Source of the DNA: Candolleomyces eurysporus
Taxonomy: Eukaryota; Basidiomycota; Agaricomycetes; Agaricales; Psathyrellaceae
NCBI GenBank assembly: GCA_027579435.1
Contig: JANBPK010000779.1
Coordinates: 54,601-118,600, forward strand
Length of the DNA stretch: 64,000 nucleotides
Direction: 5' to 3'
Shown here: piece by piece, positions 44,564 to 57,143 of the stretch
Layout of the letters: each line of letters opens with the position of its first letter
Position numbering within the stretch: position 1 is the first letter of the stretch
Notes under the pieces: generated by a model
Told to the model about the DNA's origin: nothing
Seen by the model: the letters and a program-made list of their open reading frames with translations, nothing else
Databases searched by the model: none
Position numbers and translations under genes: made by a program

Positions 44564-46988
44564 ATGGCACCTCTCGGCAAATTGCTTTCATCTGTGTTCC
44601 TTGCCCTTGCATGGGCGTCGGCCACGTCTGCTGCCCCTGGTCCCTTGAAGCCTCACACCCACTCGACCCACCATACCAGGTCGATTGGTACCCGTGGGCT
44701 GCAGGTGGAAATCTACAATCCACCCTCTAGCTTCGAGGTACGCGTGTATCTCGCTTGTTTTGTCGGCTTTCAAGCTTAACACGTCTATTTCATGACATCC
44801 TAGACCTTTGGCGAGGGCCTTGCTCAACCCGAGTCTTTCGCTGGAGGCGGACTGTCCTCTGAGGCCCGTTCGTTCGTGTCGAACAGGTTAAGGGTCGATC
44901 AATCGACCGTCGAGTATCGCTCCGGCTTCGAGGCCGCCCGGGGTACGAGGCACGCCTACGTCAGGCAGCGCGCTGTAAGTTCTCGAGTATTCAATGTGCT
45001 TCTTTGACTCATCAACCATCGATCTTCTTTCTTTATATAGAATGGTATTCCCTTCGCGAACGCTGTCGCAAACGTGGCGTTCAAAGGTAACAGAGTGGTG
45101 ACGTTTGGCTCATCTTTCGTGCGACCTAGTAAGTCTTCTGTTTCAAAGCGCTATAACCTGCGTTTTGCTGAAAGCGGATTTGCAGGCAAGATTGCATCCT
45201 CTACGCCCACTGTCGACATCCAGAGTGTCTTGCCAACAATCGAGGAGCAACTTGAAGGCAAATGGAACAACCATCCAGTCTCGTTGGAGTACCTCGCGAG
45301 GCCCGATGGCACTGCTGCCCTGGCCCACGTCGTTCAAATCCAAAACCTGGAAGCAAACACGTGGTATGAGGCATTTGTCGATGCCCATAGTGGAGAATTG
45401 TTATCCGTGACTGATTTCTCAGCCGAAGCCAGCGTAAGTGAATGCATCTTCCGACTGTTTGCCGCGTCGTCTAAATATGGCGTTGTTGCCTAGTATCGGG
45501 TGTTGCCTCTCACCAAACAAGATCTGCGCGAGGGATTGGAACTTCTCGTCGATCCTCATGATCCTCTTTCTTCTCCGGATGGGTGGCACTCGGGAACTAC
45601 CGTTACTGCGTACGCATTTCCTCTTATATCTACGCTGGTATGTGCTCAATGATTGAACTGACCTGCTGCCTGATTCACAGAGGAAACAATGTTGTGGCGT
45701 ACAAAGGCACCCAAGCTAGCACCACCTCCCAATCTGCCGATGGGCTTGTCTTCGATTACACTTACAATACCGCTGTGGCCCCTGCTCAAGCTCCGAACGT
45801 GGACGCTGCTCGGACAAACGCGTTCTATGCTATCAACACCGTTCATGATATCGCCTATCGATATGGATTTACAGAGGCGTCGTTCAACTTCCAGAACGAC
45901 AACTTTGGAAAGGGAGGCAGTGCAAACGATAGGGTGCTGATGAGCGTGCAAGACAGTTCTGGGACAAATAACGCTAACTTCGCAACCCCTCCCGAGTAAG
46001 TCACCTTGATCGCCCCCTTGTTTGAGATGATCGACTGAGAATGAATTGCAGTGGCCAATCGGGAACGTGCAGGATGTATATTTGGACGACAACATCTGTG
46101 AGTATTAGGCCTAGGAGGCCTTCCTTCGCTTTTCTCCCCGGCCGTGCTAATTGCGTTCGTAATTTATAGCCCAATCGTGACGGTTCACTGAACAACGATA
46201 TCATTGTCCATGAGATGACCCACGGTATCACCAACCGATTGACTGGAGGAGGCACGGCTAGGTGCCTGCAGACCACCGAGTCAAGAGGAATGGGTGAGGG
46301 CTGGTCTGATGCTATGGCCGAGTAAGTCTTTCTTTCCAGCCATAGGGGGTAAATATCGCTGAGACCAGTTTTCGATAGGTGGACTGAGCAAAAGTCGGAA
46401 GTCATCGCGGACTTCGTTCTCGCTCCTTATGTGACCAACAACCCAGCTGGAATCAGAACCCGACCCTATTCGACCAACTCTACGACCAACCCGCTTCGCT
46501 ATTCGAACGTTGCCGGTCAGAGTGTCGTCCACCGTACGTCCCTTCCGCCTGTTCACGGGCTTTACATCGAGCTTAAAATCTTTTGCAGGTATTGGAGAAA
46601 TTTGGGCGAACATCCTTCATAATGTATATGCGGCACTCGTTGGACAGTATGGTTGGTCGCCCGTTGCATTCACCAACATTGACGGGCGCGAAGGCAATAT
46701 CGTCTACGCGCACCTTTTCTTCGACTCCCTCGCTCTCCAGCCTTGCAACCCCACTTGTACGTCTGCTTTTTATCTTGGTCCGCAATCTTACTGACTCTAT
46801 GATGTTTTCTCCTCCCAATTTGTTCTAAACATACAGTCGTGCAAGCCCGAGACGCTTGGATTCAAGCTGACCTTAACCGATACGAAGGCGCCAACAAGTG
46901 CTTGCTGTGGAGGCAATTTGCGAGCAGAGGTCTTGGCGTCAATGCCAGGAACTTTGTCGACGACTTCTCTGTCCCCGATGATTGCTAA
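44564..46988 (+). CDS. Fungalysin, secreted M36 metallopeptidase
   Basis: Secreted zinc endopeptidase of family M36. The signal peptide is [20 protein letters not shown]. The N-terminal FTP/propeptide includes [40 protein letters not shown] and [20 protein letters not shown]. The catalytic domain starts around [19 protein letters not shown] and includes [40 protein letters not shown], the zinc/catalytic motif [15 protein letters not shown] (46209-46223 for HEMTH) and the third-ligand segment [15 protein letters not shown]. It then runs [20 protein letters not shown] and [12 protein letters not shown] to the stop. At least nine short introns interrupt it. All expected catalytic residues are present, and length (about 590-600 aa) is normal for the family. 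It is the only intact member here; three decayed relatives lie at 20.5, 35.5 and 61.2 kb, each next to F-box-related DNA, whereas this one is not. Confidence 0.93.
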
Positions 46989-47284
46989 AAGGTCCGTTGG
47001 GATATCTGGTTCTGGTTCTTGGACTATGTTTGAATCTAGTACACTGTGAAATGTATTTTTATTCGTGAATGAAAGATTGTCTTGTGCAGTAGACAAGCGT
47101 GACACTACCCATAAGCTTAATAACTACGTCTCCTCTCCACCTCCTCATGGACTTCCTCCCGGTTATTCGTCTAGGTAGGCCGTTTTCTATATCACAAGAA
47201 CCGAGGCGCGGGCCGGGATCGGGCATATACGACATCAAGATGCATCGATGACGTCTGTTATCTCGAGCTTGAACCCCAAACACC

Positions 47285-48627
47285 ATGGCCAACCAACTCA
47301 AACGCGTCTCAAAACTTACCATCACCTTCCTCGTCGATAATAACATCGAATGGATGACCAAACTCCCTCCAGGCTTCACCCACGAGCTCAACCAGCACAT
47401 CCCACATTCTCAGCCAGCCAGCGAGGATCAGGGCGGTGTCCCCGTCTTTGATCTAAACGACTTTTGCTGCGGCGCTCATGGATTTGCTGCTTTACTGGAG
47501 ACGGAACCTGCCGTAGATCCAGGAGACGAAGGGGCTGCTACTGCCACTACTAAGAAGGAGTATACACTGTTCGACACCGGACCCGACTACCTCTCCCTTG
47601 TACGCAATATCAAGGCGCTGCAAGTCCCGATTACCAAGATCGACAGAGTCGTGACGTCGCATTGGCACTCTGATCATACAGGTGGCCTTCTCTCGTTCCT
47701 GGAACTCAGGAACAAGTGTATTGAGGAGGGTATTACGACTCCACCGCCCACCGGGACGGCGAAACCTAGCACCGAGAAGATTGACGGTTCTCCGGCCCAG
47801 TGCGTTGTGGATGTGCATCCTTCACGCCCTCATCTGAGAGCAATTGCGCCCCCGCCCACTTGGAAGACTGTCCTATGTGCGCTGCCACTGGATCCTTCAT
47901 TTGAAGAGATCACTGCAGCTGGAGGGATCCTCGAGAGGCGTAAAGATGGGCATACCGTTGCAAACGGAACTGTTTGGATAAGTGGAGAGATCCCACGTGT
48001 GACAGAGTTTGAACAAGGGTTGCTGGGAGGGGCAAGGTGGGTTGAGAAAGGTGAGCCGGGCTGGACGGAGGACAGTGAGATTGGTCCTATCGGAGAGAAT
48101 GCTACGGGACGATGGATTGCTGAGCCTCATCTGATGGATGAGCGGTATGCCGCTGTGGACGTGGAGGGGAAAGGGTTAGTTTTGTTCAGTTCGTGAGTAT
48201 TCCCCTGAGTTGTGGGCTTGAATAGACTTACTTACTGATGCCGATACCATAGCTGTTCTCATGCTGGAATCGTGAACGTTGCAAAAGACGCAGTAAAGGC
48301 CTTTAACCGTCCGATCTATATGGTTCGTTCTGTTAGTGAATTCGAAAACGTGTCCCTCTCTCATTCGATAATTAGGTTGTAGGCGGTCTACATCTCGCCA
48401 GTGCAGACCTGTATCCTCGAATTGACCCAACCGTTTCTTTCTTCTCGACCTCCCTTCGTCCATCACCGACCTACATTCTGCCGATGCATTGCACCGGCTG
48501 GAAGGCCAAGGTAGCTCTGGAGAAGGAGCTAGGAGAGGGTATTGTGCCCACAGGCGCAGGCCATCGCGTTGAGATTCAGGGAAGGCGTGAAGGGGATGGC
48601 ACAATGTGGGTCGAGATTGCGGAGTAG
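47285..48627 (+). CDS. Metallo-beta-lactamase-fold hydrolase
   Basis: Binuclear-metal hydrolase of the metallo-beta-lactamase superfamily, subgroup annotated as 7,8-dihydropterin-6-yl-methyl-beta-D-ribofuranosyl aminobenzene-5'-phosphate synthase-like; true substrate unknown. The first exon from 47285 (MANQLKRVSKLTITFLVDNN) has HGFAALLE, YTLFDTGPDY, the metal-binding VVTSHWHSDHTGG (H-x-H-x-D-H) and WISGEIPRVTEFEQGLLGGA. Later exons give the second His in CSHAGIVNVAKDAV and the closing VVGGLHLASADLYPRIDPTV, LPMHCTGWKAKVALEKELGE, ending MWVEIAE. Three exons with short GT-AG introns near 48,195 and 48,320-48,375. About 400 aa. No secretion signal, so probably cytosolic. Confidence 0.88.
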
Positions 48628-48967
48628 GGATACTACCCATAAGAAAGATCTACCTCTAATGAACCAGGTCCAATGTTGAGCATGCTTTTGCGTCATAATG
48701 AAGGGTCACTGAAAGGCTTGAAGCGGACTTATGACTCAACGTAGGGTGTCACAGCTTCGCGAAATGTGAGAAACTTTGATCAACAGCAAAAGACGATTTC
48801 GAGCTTGAACGAGAGGAACGAAAGTTTCTTGCTGAAGAGGCACAGTAGCTCGCTTGGAGACCGGGTAACGCACTGATGGCTTTTGAGAATCGTCTTCATT
48901 ATCATCCGGAGTCGAATTATATTGGTCTTATTGATACAGTAAAAGAAACTTTGTATCAAATGGTTCA

Positions 48968-49569
48968 TTATCCGCCGACCTATGGGAGAGAAGGTGGTTA
49001 TATAGGGAAGTGTGTAGCAACACCGAAATAACACGTACCTGCATTAAGAACGCGTCGACCTGATCGCCGTCCTCCATCCCAAGCTAGAGACAGATCATCG
49101 TTCAGACACGCTATAGGGTCCCACACAATATGGCACGCACCGTACCGGGGGTATCTTCTTTGCCTACTCGCTGACCCTCGAAGACAAACTTGAAGGTTCC
49201 TGCATAGGTCAAGCGGTAAAGACGCGTCAACCGATTATGGGCGATGGATCGGGAGAGGAACATGGTGTAGATGAGCATACTGAGAGGCCGCAGTTTAATA
49301 GAACGCACCGGGTTCTTTCTGGAATCGTTTCTGCAATATAATTGGTGAGTACCTCGAAGGTGATCGGGCACAACGTGAGTATCTTACCTCGACCACTTCA
49401 AAAATCTTTGCGAACTTCATGTTTGCTTTCACCTTGACTGTTACATCTGATGTATAGGGTGGGTCATCGTTCTCCATTTCCTCGATAAGGCTCTGCACGT
49501 ACGCTGACCCTCATAGGCGATGTTCAGATTGAGTTTTGGCTTGACGTCTTCTTCAGGTTCTTGGGACAT
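48968..49569 (-). CDS. SMT3: SUMO (Smt3), with the C-terminal Gly-Gly directly followed by stop
   Basis: Small ubiquitin-like modifier, 87 aa in five exons. Exon 1 from 49569 reads MSQEPEEDVKPKLNLNIAYE-GQ, then HVTVKVKANMKFAKIFEVVE, KRFQKEPG, TFKFVFEGQRVGKEDTPGT, LGMEDGDQVDAFLMQ, and a last exon of 12 nt (48979-48968) coding V-G-G-stop. All introns are 50-130 bp with GT-AG ends (for example ...CTATGCAG before TFKF, CTCCCATAG before VGG). The beta-grasp core residues and the MEDGD motif are typical. The acidic N-terminal extension is short. Usual SUMO precursors have a few residues after Gly-Gly that a Ulp/SENP protease removes; here none are encoded. The gene is spread over very small exons and is easily missed. 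Divergent from ATG22, with 264 bp between start codons. Confidence 0.88.
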
Positions 49570-49833
49570 GTCGGGGCTGCCGATCCAGCATTAAGCTCGA
49601 GCGCAGCAATATACGCGTAGAAAACTGACATACCTTATGATTACGCGGTCTTGAGGCGTAAAGGGAGGTGAATGGCAGGATGAAAGCCGTAGCTGTGCAA
49701 TGTTGGTGCAATGGGTTGTCCAGATGCAGTGGATCCGTGGGAACCTTTCTCCAATCTCGGCTCAGGGACAATCACCCCGCACTCAGAGGCTTGTTCTGGG
49801 ACCACGACGACGACGTACTGGCAATGATTCTTA

Positions 49834-51921
49834 ATGGTCTTCTCCTCTAATTACCAACGACATCTGTATGGCTGGCTAAGCTATGCATTTGCCAGGTGAG
49901 TGGGCTGAATGTCCTGGAGTTTGAACAAAAACTGATGACGACGTAGCGAAGTCTTCGTTGTTGTATCGCTAACACTCTTCCTCCCAATATGCCTCGAACA
50001 ATTCGCTCGAGATAATGGCTTTTTTCTGCCTGACAAGACCATCCCATGTGTAGCAAAAACTGCCGTTTCGAGGCCCATTGGAGCGCCGGAAGCACGATGC
50101 GTTGTGAAGTTGGGCTGGGTATGGGTTGATACTGCCAGCTTTAGGTGCGTCGTATCAGGTCCAAGGTCTTTGGTAACGAAAAGACTGATTTCTGACCGAA
50201 TAGTCTATACGTCTACTCTATCTCTGTTGCTCTGCAGGCTCTGACTGTGATTTCGATGGGAGGAATCGCGGACCATCGTACGTTGTCCGTTAGGCCTGTC
50301 GTACCTCGGCTTACGTCTCCATTTAGCACCACACCGAAAGCGCCTTCTGGTATTCTTCGCCCTTCTTGGATCGCTCTCAGCTACCCTCTTCCTCCTCCTA
50401 CCATCCTCTTCCCCTATATGGCCCATATCAGCTCTCTTTGCCATGTGTTCGAACGTAGGCTTCGGCGCGTCTATCGTCGCAATGAATGCCTACCTCCCAT
50501 CGCTAGCTAAAGAAGCCCCGGAGGTCTCTGAACTCGGAGAGCGGCTACTGAAGCTACAGGGCAAACAGAAGACTATCCGGCGCGATTACAATTCCCAGTC
50601 CGACCATCGTGATTCCTCAGAACCCCTCCTGGCATCATCATCATCTTCACTACCAGTCAGTCCTTCCGATGACGCTCTCCATACCCTTCAGACCGAATAC
50701 GACGCGACCCTCTCCGCAACTACTGCGCGTATATCATCCCATGGCATCGCTTTCGGGTACATTGCCGGTATCGTCCTCCTTGTTGTAGCGTTGATCCCGG
50801 TCAACATGCTCCAAGGCAGCACTTGGGCTCTCAGAGTGGCCATCGGGCTGAGTGGGATATGGTGGGCAACTGGAACGTTGCCTGCAGCCATCTGGCTACC
50901 TTCCGCAGTCGAAACATCCTCATCCAGCGAGGTTGATGCAGAGGCGGAAGAGTGGGGCCCCTCGCAGCCTCGCATCGGTACGGATGGGGATTGGAGCATG
51001 GGCAGGGAAATTGTGCGTGCTTGGGTTAGACTCGGGAACATGCTTCGGTGGTCGGAGGTTCAGAAACTCAAGAACACATTCAAATATCTCGCTGCCTGGT
51101 TCCTTCTTTCGGACGGTGAGCACTCTCTTCATATTTTGGTGGTTCATCTCTTATTCTTCATGCAGGCTTCACAACAATGACATCGACGGCTCTCTTATTC
51201 GCCAAAACTTCACTCTCTATGCCGTCATCTTCTCTCATCCTTGTCGGGATCCTGACGCCGCTATCTGGAATTATCGGCTCGCTACTATGGCCACGGCTTC
51301 AGCGGAAGCTCGGTTGGAGCAACCTCAAGATCCTTGTTCTCCTTGTTGTGCTCGCCAGCCTTATTCCAGCATATGGCTGCCTTGGATTCTTCTTTGAAAG
51401 CCGCCACACATCTGACAGTCCTGAGGCTCTCGGAGTGGAGATCAAATTTGGTGGGCTGACAACTCCTGGGGAAATGTTTGGGTTGGCTGTTGTCTTTGGT
51501 AGGTTCTACCTCACAGTCATGCATTGCGTGATGTAGCTGACAATTCCCGTCATTTAGGATCCGTGTATGGAGCCTTTCAAGGTTATGCTCGCGCGTTCTA
51601 TGCAGAACTCATACCACCAGGCGAGGAAGCTCGGTGGTACGGGTTGTTTTCAATAACGGACAAGGTGGGTAATTTTGTGACCATGCATCCTGTTAGTGTT
51701 CACTGCTAAATGGTGCATTTTAGTCATCGTCTTTCGTTGGACCACTCATTGTTGGCTTGATCGCCGATACCACTGGGAACATCCGTTATGCTTTCTTCTT
51801 TCTGGTATTGATGATCTGGGCCGCGCTTCCAATCCTGCTTGCAGTTGATGTGCAGGTAGGTCGGGTGGATGCAAGAAATTATCAGTATCATAGTAGAGGG
51901 CGCAGTGATGATGAGATGTAA
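49834..51921 (+). CDS. ATG22: Atg22-type vacuolar efflux protein
   Basis: Vacuolar membrane protein of the MFS-like Atg22 family, exporting amino acids from the vacuole after autophagic breakdown. The proposed start at 49834 reads MVFSSNYQRHLYGWLSYAFA and continues across the first intron as SEVFVVVSLTLFLPICLEQF, ARDNGFFLPDK. Later exons: SLYVYSISVALQALTVISMG, FAMCSNVGFGASIVAMNAYL, a polar central loop with KTIRRDYNSQSDHRDSSEPL, GIAFGYIAGIVLLVVALIPV, KYLAAWFLLSDGFTTMTSTA, LILVGILTPLSGIIGSLLWP, GSVYGAFQGYARAFYAELIP and GLFSITDKSSSFVGPLIVGL. It ends GRSDDEM. The helices, the WFLLSDG signature and the loop match the family. Six or more introns. Upstream frames around 49,670-49,800 could hold an extra 5' exon, so the start is provisional. 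Confidence 0.9.
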
Positions 51922-52173
51922 ATGTTTTCTCGTAGATTGTCTTTTCAAATATACCCTTTCTCCTTTGCTGTCCATATGTCCCAGATTTGTGGATGGTGAA
52001 ACAAAAATCTTGTTGCATCTCTTAAGGCTTACCTTTAAATAAAAGAAGGAAATATTTGTGTAAAGTGGGTGTCCGGGCCTCTGCAAGGTCCATAGATTCC
52101 AATTCAAAATTGACTATAATTACAGAATATCAAACCAGATAGCTAAATCAAAGAAAATAGAAATCAACAGGGT

Positions 52174-55100
52174 TTAAGCAACAGAGAAACGGGAAATATC
52201 AAGAGTATAAACTTGGCCATCTCTAAGGACTACTGCAGCTGAAGTAAATGTAGAATTAAATGAAACAAATGTGACATTCCAGTTTGGAGGGAACAAGCAA
52301 ATTGGAGTAGCACAAAATTTCACAAAGGAATTGGTAAATTGAACACAGTATAATCCAGAAGGAAAGGAGGAGGCTTGGGAATATGTGTAAAAAAGCAAGG
52401 GTGTTTTGGGGTTGAGACCAAAAAAATACATGTGCTGCAAAGTTACTAAGAGAGTATGTGTCTGACTGTCCCAGAGGCACACTGTGTTGGAGTCCTGAGA
52501 TGCAGAGGCTAGCTTTTGTCCATCAGGTAAAAAGGCAACATGGGATAATGGATAAGGTCCTTCCAAAGTTGCAACAGCAGCCCCTGTCTGGCTGTCCCAC
52601 AGGCGCACTGTCCTATCATAGGATGCAGAGGCTAGCCTCTGTCCATCAGGTGAAAAAGTAACATGGNTTCACTCGAGCAAAATGACCTTTCAGAGTTGCA
52701 AGAGCAGTCCCTGTCTGGCTGTCCCACAGGTACACTCTGTTTTCTTTAGTTGCAGAGGCCAGCNTCTGTCCATCAGGTGAAAAGGNAACATGCATCACTG
52801 CAGAAGAATGTCCTTCCAGAGTTGTAAGAGTGGCCCCTGTTTGGCTGTCCCATAGGCGCACTGTTGTGTCATCAGATGCAGAAGCCAGCCTGTGTCCATC
52901 AGGTGAAAAGGCAACATGGGTTACTGCATCAGAATGCCCCTCTAGAGTTGCAAGAGCAGCCCCTGTTTGGCTCTTCCACAGGCGCACTGTGTTGTCCCAA
53001 GATGCAGAGGCCAGTCTTTGTCCATTAGGAGAAATTGCAACACATCTCACTGATTGTTGATGACCACGCAAAACTGCAAGTTCTAGTGGCCATGATTGAG
53101 CCCTGCCAGTTCCAGGTTTCACCCCTTTAGCGGTATTTGCATACAAGTTATGTATCCTTGATAACTCAGGTGCAAATGGGATGCATGACCAAAACAGATG
53201 CAGTGGTGACCATTTGATGATACTGACATTAAGCAAGATAAATCTTTGGCCATCTTCCAATGTTTTTTCAACCTCTTCTGTGTCATTAGTTTCATTACTT
53301 TTCTAGGATAGCAGTTAATATTATCCATTTATAAATCCTTTGAATTTGCTTACCAAGGTTGTCAATGCTGCCTGCATAATTGAGAATGCAGCATCCAATT
53401 GCCCAAGATATGCTAAAGCTTCAAACCAGTGCATTAGATGCACAGTAGCAAACTGTTTAAGCAGTTGTTGGGATTCTTGGTCAAGGAACACAAGGTTGCT
53501 TCTGCCTAAATGTGTAGCCCAGTTACAGGCAGCATACTTTAGCTCTTCAGTTAGCTTTTCTTTGTTGAGTTTAGGCAGATTGGCAAGCCCCTTGTACTGA
53601 TCTGCAATAGGCACTTGGCAGATATTGAAGCAAAGTTGTTGATTCATAGTTTCCAAACAGCATTTGGCTAATTGCAGGTGATGTTTTGACTCTTCAATCC
53701 AGAACTCCTGAGGACAGACATCAGCATTGGTGACAAAGTCAGGAAATGACTTGTGGTGAATTTTATATGCTGGATTAGGCCCATCATCCAAAGGTGCCAA
53801 AACTGAGTGCATGTTGCTTAAAATTAGCTCCAAGTCTGATGATCCCAGTTGCAGAAGCTTTTCTAGTGCTCCAATAGAGACAGGGTACTGAAGAACAATG
53901 GTAGCACCAACAGCAGTTTGAAAATTGGCCAGCCACAAGTCCCAATCTTTGGATGGCCTGAGAATGTCTGTAGGTGTTGCAATCTCAAGAACCTTCTGAT
54001 AGAGCTTGACCATTCCTTGCTTTGGCTCCAAAGCCAAGATGCTATTCAGGGCTTTTTCTGGACCCAGTCCCTGGCAGCTTAATATAAGCTTCAAAGCAGT
54101 AGAGGCAAAAATGAACAGCCTGCTAGATACACTAACAAGCTGTTCTTTTTGAGGCTTTTTAGGTACCCAAGAATTCCATTTGGTGCCCTTAAACACTTTT
54201 TGAATGTTTGAAGGGGACAGATGGTAATCTAGATACAACCAAATGTCTGAGTCTACAATCAGTGCTTCAATGTCTTGAAGATGAAAGTAGTTAGCCAATG
54301 AAGTGCTTTGGTATTCAACCCTGAGCACCAGTTCTGGCCGAGTAGTGAGAAACACCTTGACATTGGGCAATTGGGAGACACAGGTTATAATGAGAGATAG
54401 GATATCTGACCCATCTGGCTGTGCACACTCATCCAGAGCATCAAACACAAAAACAAGAGGAGTTACTCTTTGCTTCAGCATGCCATTGAGAGGCTCAGCC
54501 ACAAGAGTACAGAACTGATGTGTCATGACCTTGTGTAGGCTATCAGGATGATCATCAATGGCAGTAGCAATAGCCTTTCCATAGGATGCATCACAGCAAG
54601 CAAGCTGATATGCAATAGTATGCACAAAGCCAGCAGCTTGCTGCCGATCAGCATGATCCCGAGAGAAAAAGAAGGTAGCCCCAAGAGAGTTGATAGCAGC
54701 AGCGCGCTGGGCCACTGTCTTAGCCACGGTAGATTTCCCAATCCCAGCAATACCATCAAGGACATAGATAGGCTTCCTAGTCTCCAGTTCTTCCAGAGCG
54801 GTGTTACTCATCCAGCGCCCAATTCCAGCCAGAAGCTTCACCCGGGTGCCTTCAAAGCATGGGTTGACCTTTGCAAGTTCGTGTGAGTCATATGCTGCAC
54901 CAGGAACATGCTTCAATTTATCCAGGGTGGTAGACTATCACAATTAATCATCATTGTCAATACGAAATCGGTGCAAGAGTCTGCCAGTGTACGCACTTTG
55001 AAATGGTTGTCAATAGTTGCACAGAGTCTCATCATCCACCCTTCTTGGTCTTTGACTGTCTGGCGAACGTCACTCAGGACAAGAACGCCTGCAATGAGAT

Positions 55101-55921
55101 TCTCAATCTAAACCATAAAATCACCATTAGCCGCCACAATTTCGAGAATAGAAGCCCGTTTACCCAAAAACATTGCAAGATTTGATCCATTTTCTGGTTG
55201 GCATCCTTTATGACTTCAGAGTTATCCTCCACCATCACATACGCAGCTATTCCCGTCGAATATTTCACCACCGTGGCCAGAAAGGTATCGTGTATTCCCC
55301 TAGCGTTAACCTCGGTCAGATGTTCCCCGAGCTTGACACAAAAAATTAGACATACTTGACGAGGCGGCCGATACTCTCTTTCAGCTCAGCCGACAGTAAC
55401 CTCTCATCTTGCCCTTTGATCACATTTACAATACTCTCGTTGAGGAGGACACAACGCGCCTTCAAATCCCCCATTTCTTCTTTGTTTGATTTCGCTTGCT
55501 GTACATCGTTAGCAAAGGTTATGAGTTGAAAGGCAGACCAACCTACCTCGAAGACGTCAATAATCTTCAAAAGAGCTTCAGCGGGGCCTTTGAACGGACC
55601 CGGGATGAACGGAACAGCTCCCGCAAGAGTCATTTTCAAAGCTCCCACAACAATGGCCCAGGTTTTGTCAGTAGAGGCCGCGGTAGAGGCTCCCGAAGCC
55701 TCACGGCTTCCCGTTCCCTTCTCCTTCGGCCTGGCCAGACGTCTGAGGGCATCGATACCCTTATCAATCTTCTTCTCCGCTTTGGCCAAGAACCGGCGGG
55801 TCCCGCTCGAAGGTCGACTCTCACTAGCACCGACGGGCGTCGCAGTTCGAGACGGAATCGGGGTATTACGCTCCGAATCGCCGGCGGTGTTGCCTCCATG
55901 AGTTTCCGTAGCTCCAGACAT
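52174..55921 (-). CDS. NLR-like NACHT-WD40 protein, copy 2
   Basis: Paralogue of the gene at 15.3 kb with the same exon plan. The start at 55921 reads MSGATETHGGNTAGDSERNT; the helical segment has KTWAIVVGALKMTLAGAVPF and FKGPAEALLKIIDVFE, then QAKSNKEEMGDLKARCVLLN. The NACHT exon (about 54,930-53,355) has [20 protein letters not shown] and [20 protein letters not shown]. It carries the ALEELETRKPIY insert shared with copy 3. Five WD40 repeats are visible (FSPDG...[18 protein letters not shown] and variants), more than in copy 1, followed by the family C-terminal blade ending LDISRFSVA. Ns at 52667, 52764 and 52786 interrupt the repeat region; the frame slips at 52667 by assembly doubt. N55971 lies 50 bp before the start. 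From about 54,680 to 52,150 the sequence is CpG-poor, as in copy 1. Confidence 0.88.
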
Positions 55922-56029
55922 TGTGTTTTCTCGATTGGAAAGTTGAGTTGAATCGCAAGGGTTCGCAGTGNATGATAAGTCCAAGTGGTGGTAGCGGTTC
56001 GGAGAGGAGAAAGAGGCAATCGACAAGCA

Positions 56030-57140
56030 TCAATGGTGTGTGAGAGCCCGCTCGAGACCTCGTGACCTTCAACTCGAAAATTGGGACGGATATTCAGGCG
56101 AAAAGAGAACAAGTAGTCCATCCAGCAAAAGGAGATCGATATATCTCGTAACAACGTGACCCGTAAGAATACATACACACATGAAGGACGTTGACGAGAA
56201 CTGCACGGCGGACGCACAAGAAGAACAGAAAATTCCTAGCATTTATATAAAGACCCCTACTCGCAAACGCCCTCCACAACGAGCACCTGTTCGCACCGCC
56301 GCGGCGGTTTTTATTAGCCTGAACCTAGGCGTGAAGGGCTTGTGCGACTTTCCAATCGGAAATGAAAAGGAAGAATAGAATGATCACCCGGTTAGTAATG
56401 GGTCAAGAAAGCCGAAAAGTAGAGGGCGACGTACAAGTGGGGTTGCACGGCTGCAGAGCCAAAGAGTCGAAGAAAGATGAGCGAAGATTATGTCGCCTCT
56501 AGGGTCATCGGGATTGAATGCCGCAAGGGAGAAGCCGTACCAGCCCACAAGTGCAGCCTAGGCGGTGTGCAGCCCACTCACCGGTGCCTCGCAAAGAACG
56601 GAAGACGGGTCAGCATCGATGTACGAGTCAACCGACTGCTCAAAAGAAGATCCGACATACGGTGGAGGGTAGTCGGCCCAGCAAAGTTGTAGCAACGAAG
56701 AGGATACCAATGGGGTTGTTGGCGACATATTCAACAAAGACGTAATTCTGAATGGTCGCGGACTCCTGCTAGCCAGAAGAGAAACCTCATACGGTGAGGT
56801 CGGAGCTGAACGCTGAACATTTGCTCCGTTCTCAGCAATTTGTTGCTGACGCTACGTCGGTCGGTGCCTGCGCATACCTATCCTTACGCTGCTGGGCTCC
56901 TGTGCCGATTTTGCGTTCAGGATATGTGCTTTCTTCAAGCCAGTCATGCCGGTAATTTGCTCCTTGGACAGCCAATCTATAATCCATAATATTGTCAGTA
57001 TTAAATTGCATGGGCCTTGACGCTCCTTCCAACATTGAACAGCGACATCCGTTTCGAGGTTGACGTTCCCCAAGTGGCATCAAAGCTCGGGTACATAGCA
57101 GTTGAGACACCACCAGCGATATATTGGATCAGGTACGAGC
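56030..57140. other. Upstream region of NLR copy 2, no gene seen
   Basis: The 100 bp next to the NLR start (positions 55,922-56,050, minus strand) are nearly the same as the DNA before NLR copy 3 (62,590-62,714), including CTCTCACxCA, TTGCCTCTTTCTCCTCTCC and CTTGGACTTATCAT. Farther out, 56,050-57,140 has only short frames. Confidence 0.45.
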
Positions 57141-57143
57141 TCT

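Noticed and set aside
55496..55951. Plus-strand frames over the first exon of NLR copy 2
   Set aside because: Same-length frames appear antisense in all three copies because that exon is conserved; the sense frame carries the protein.
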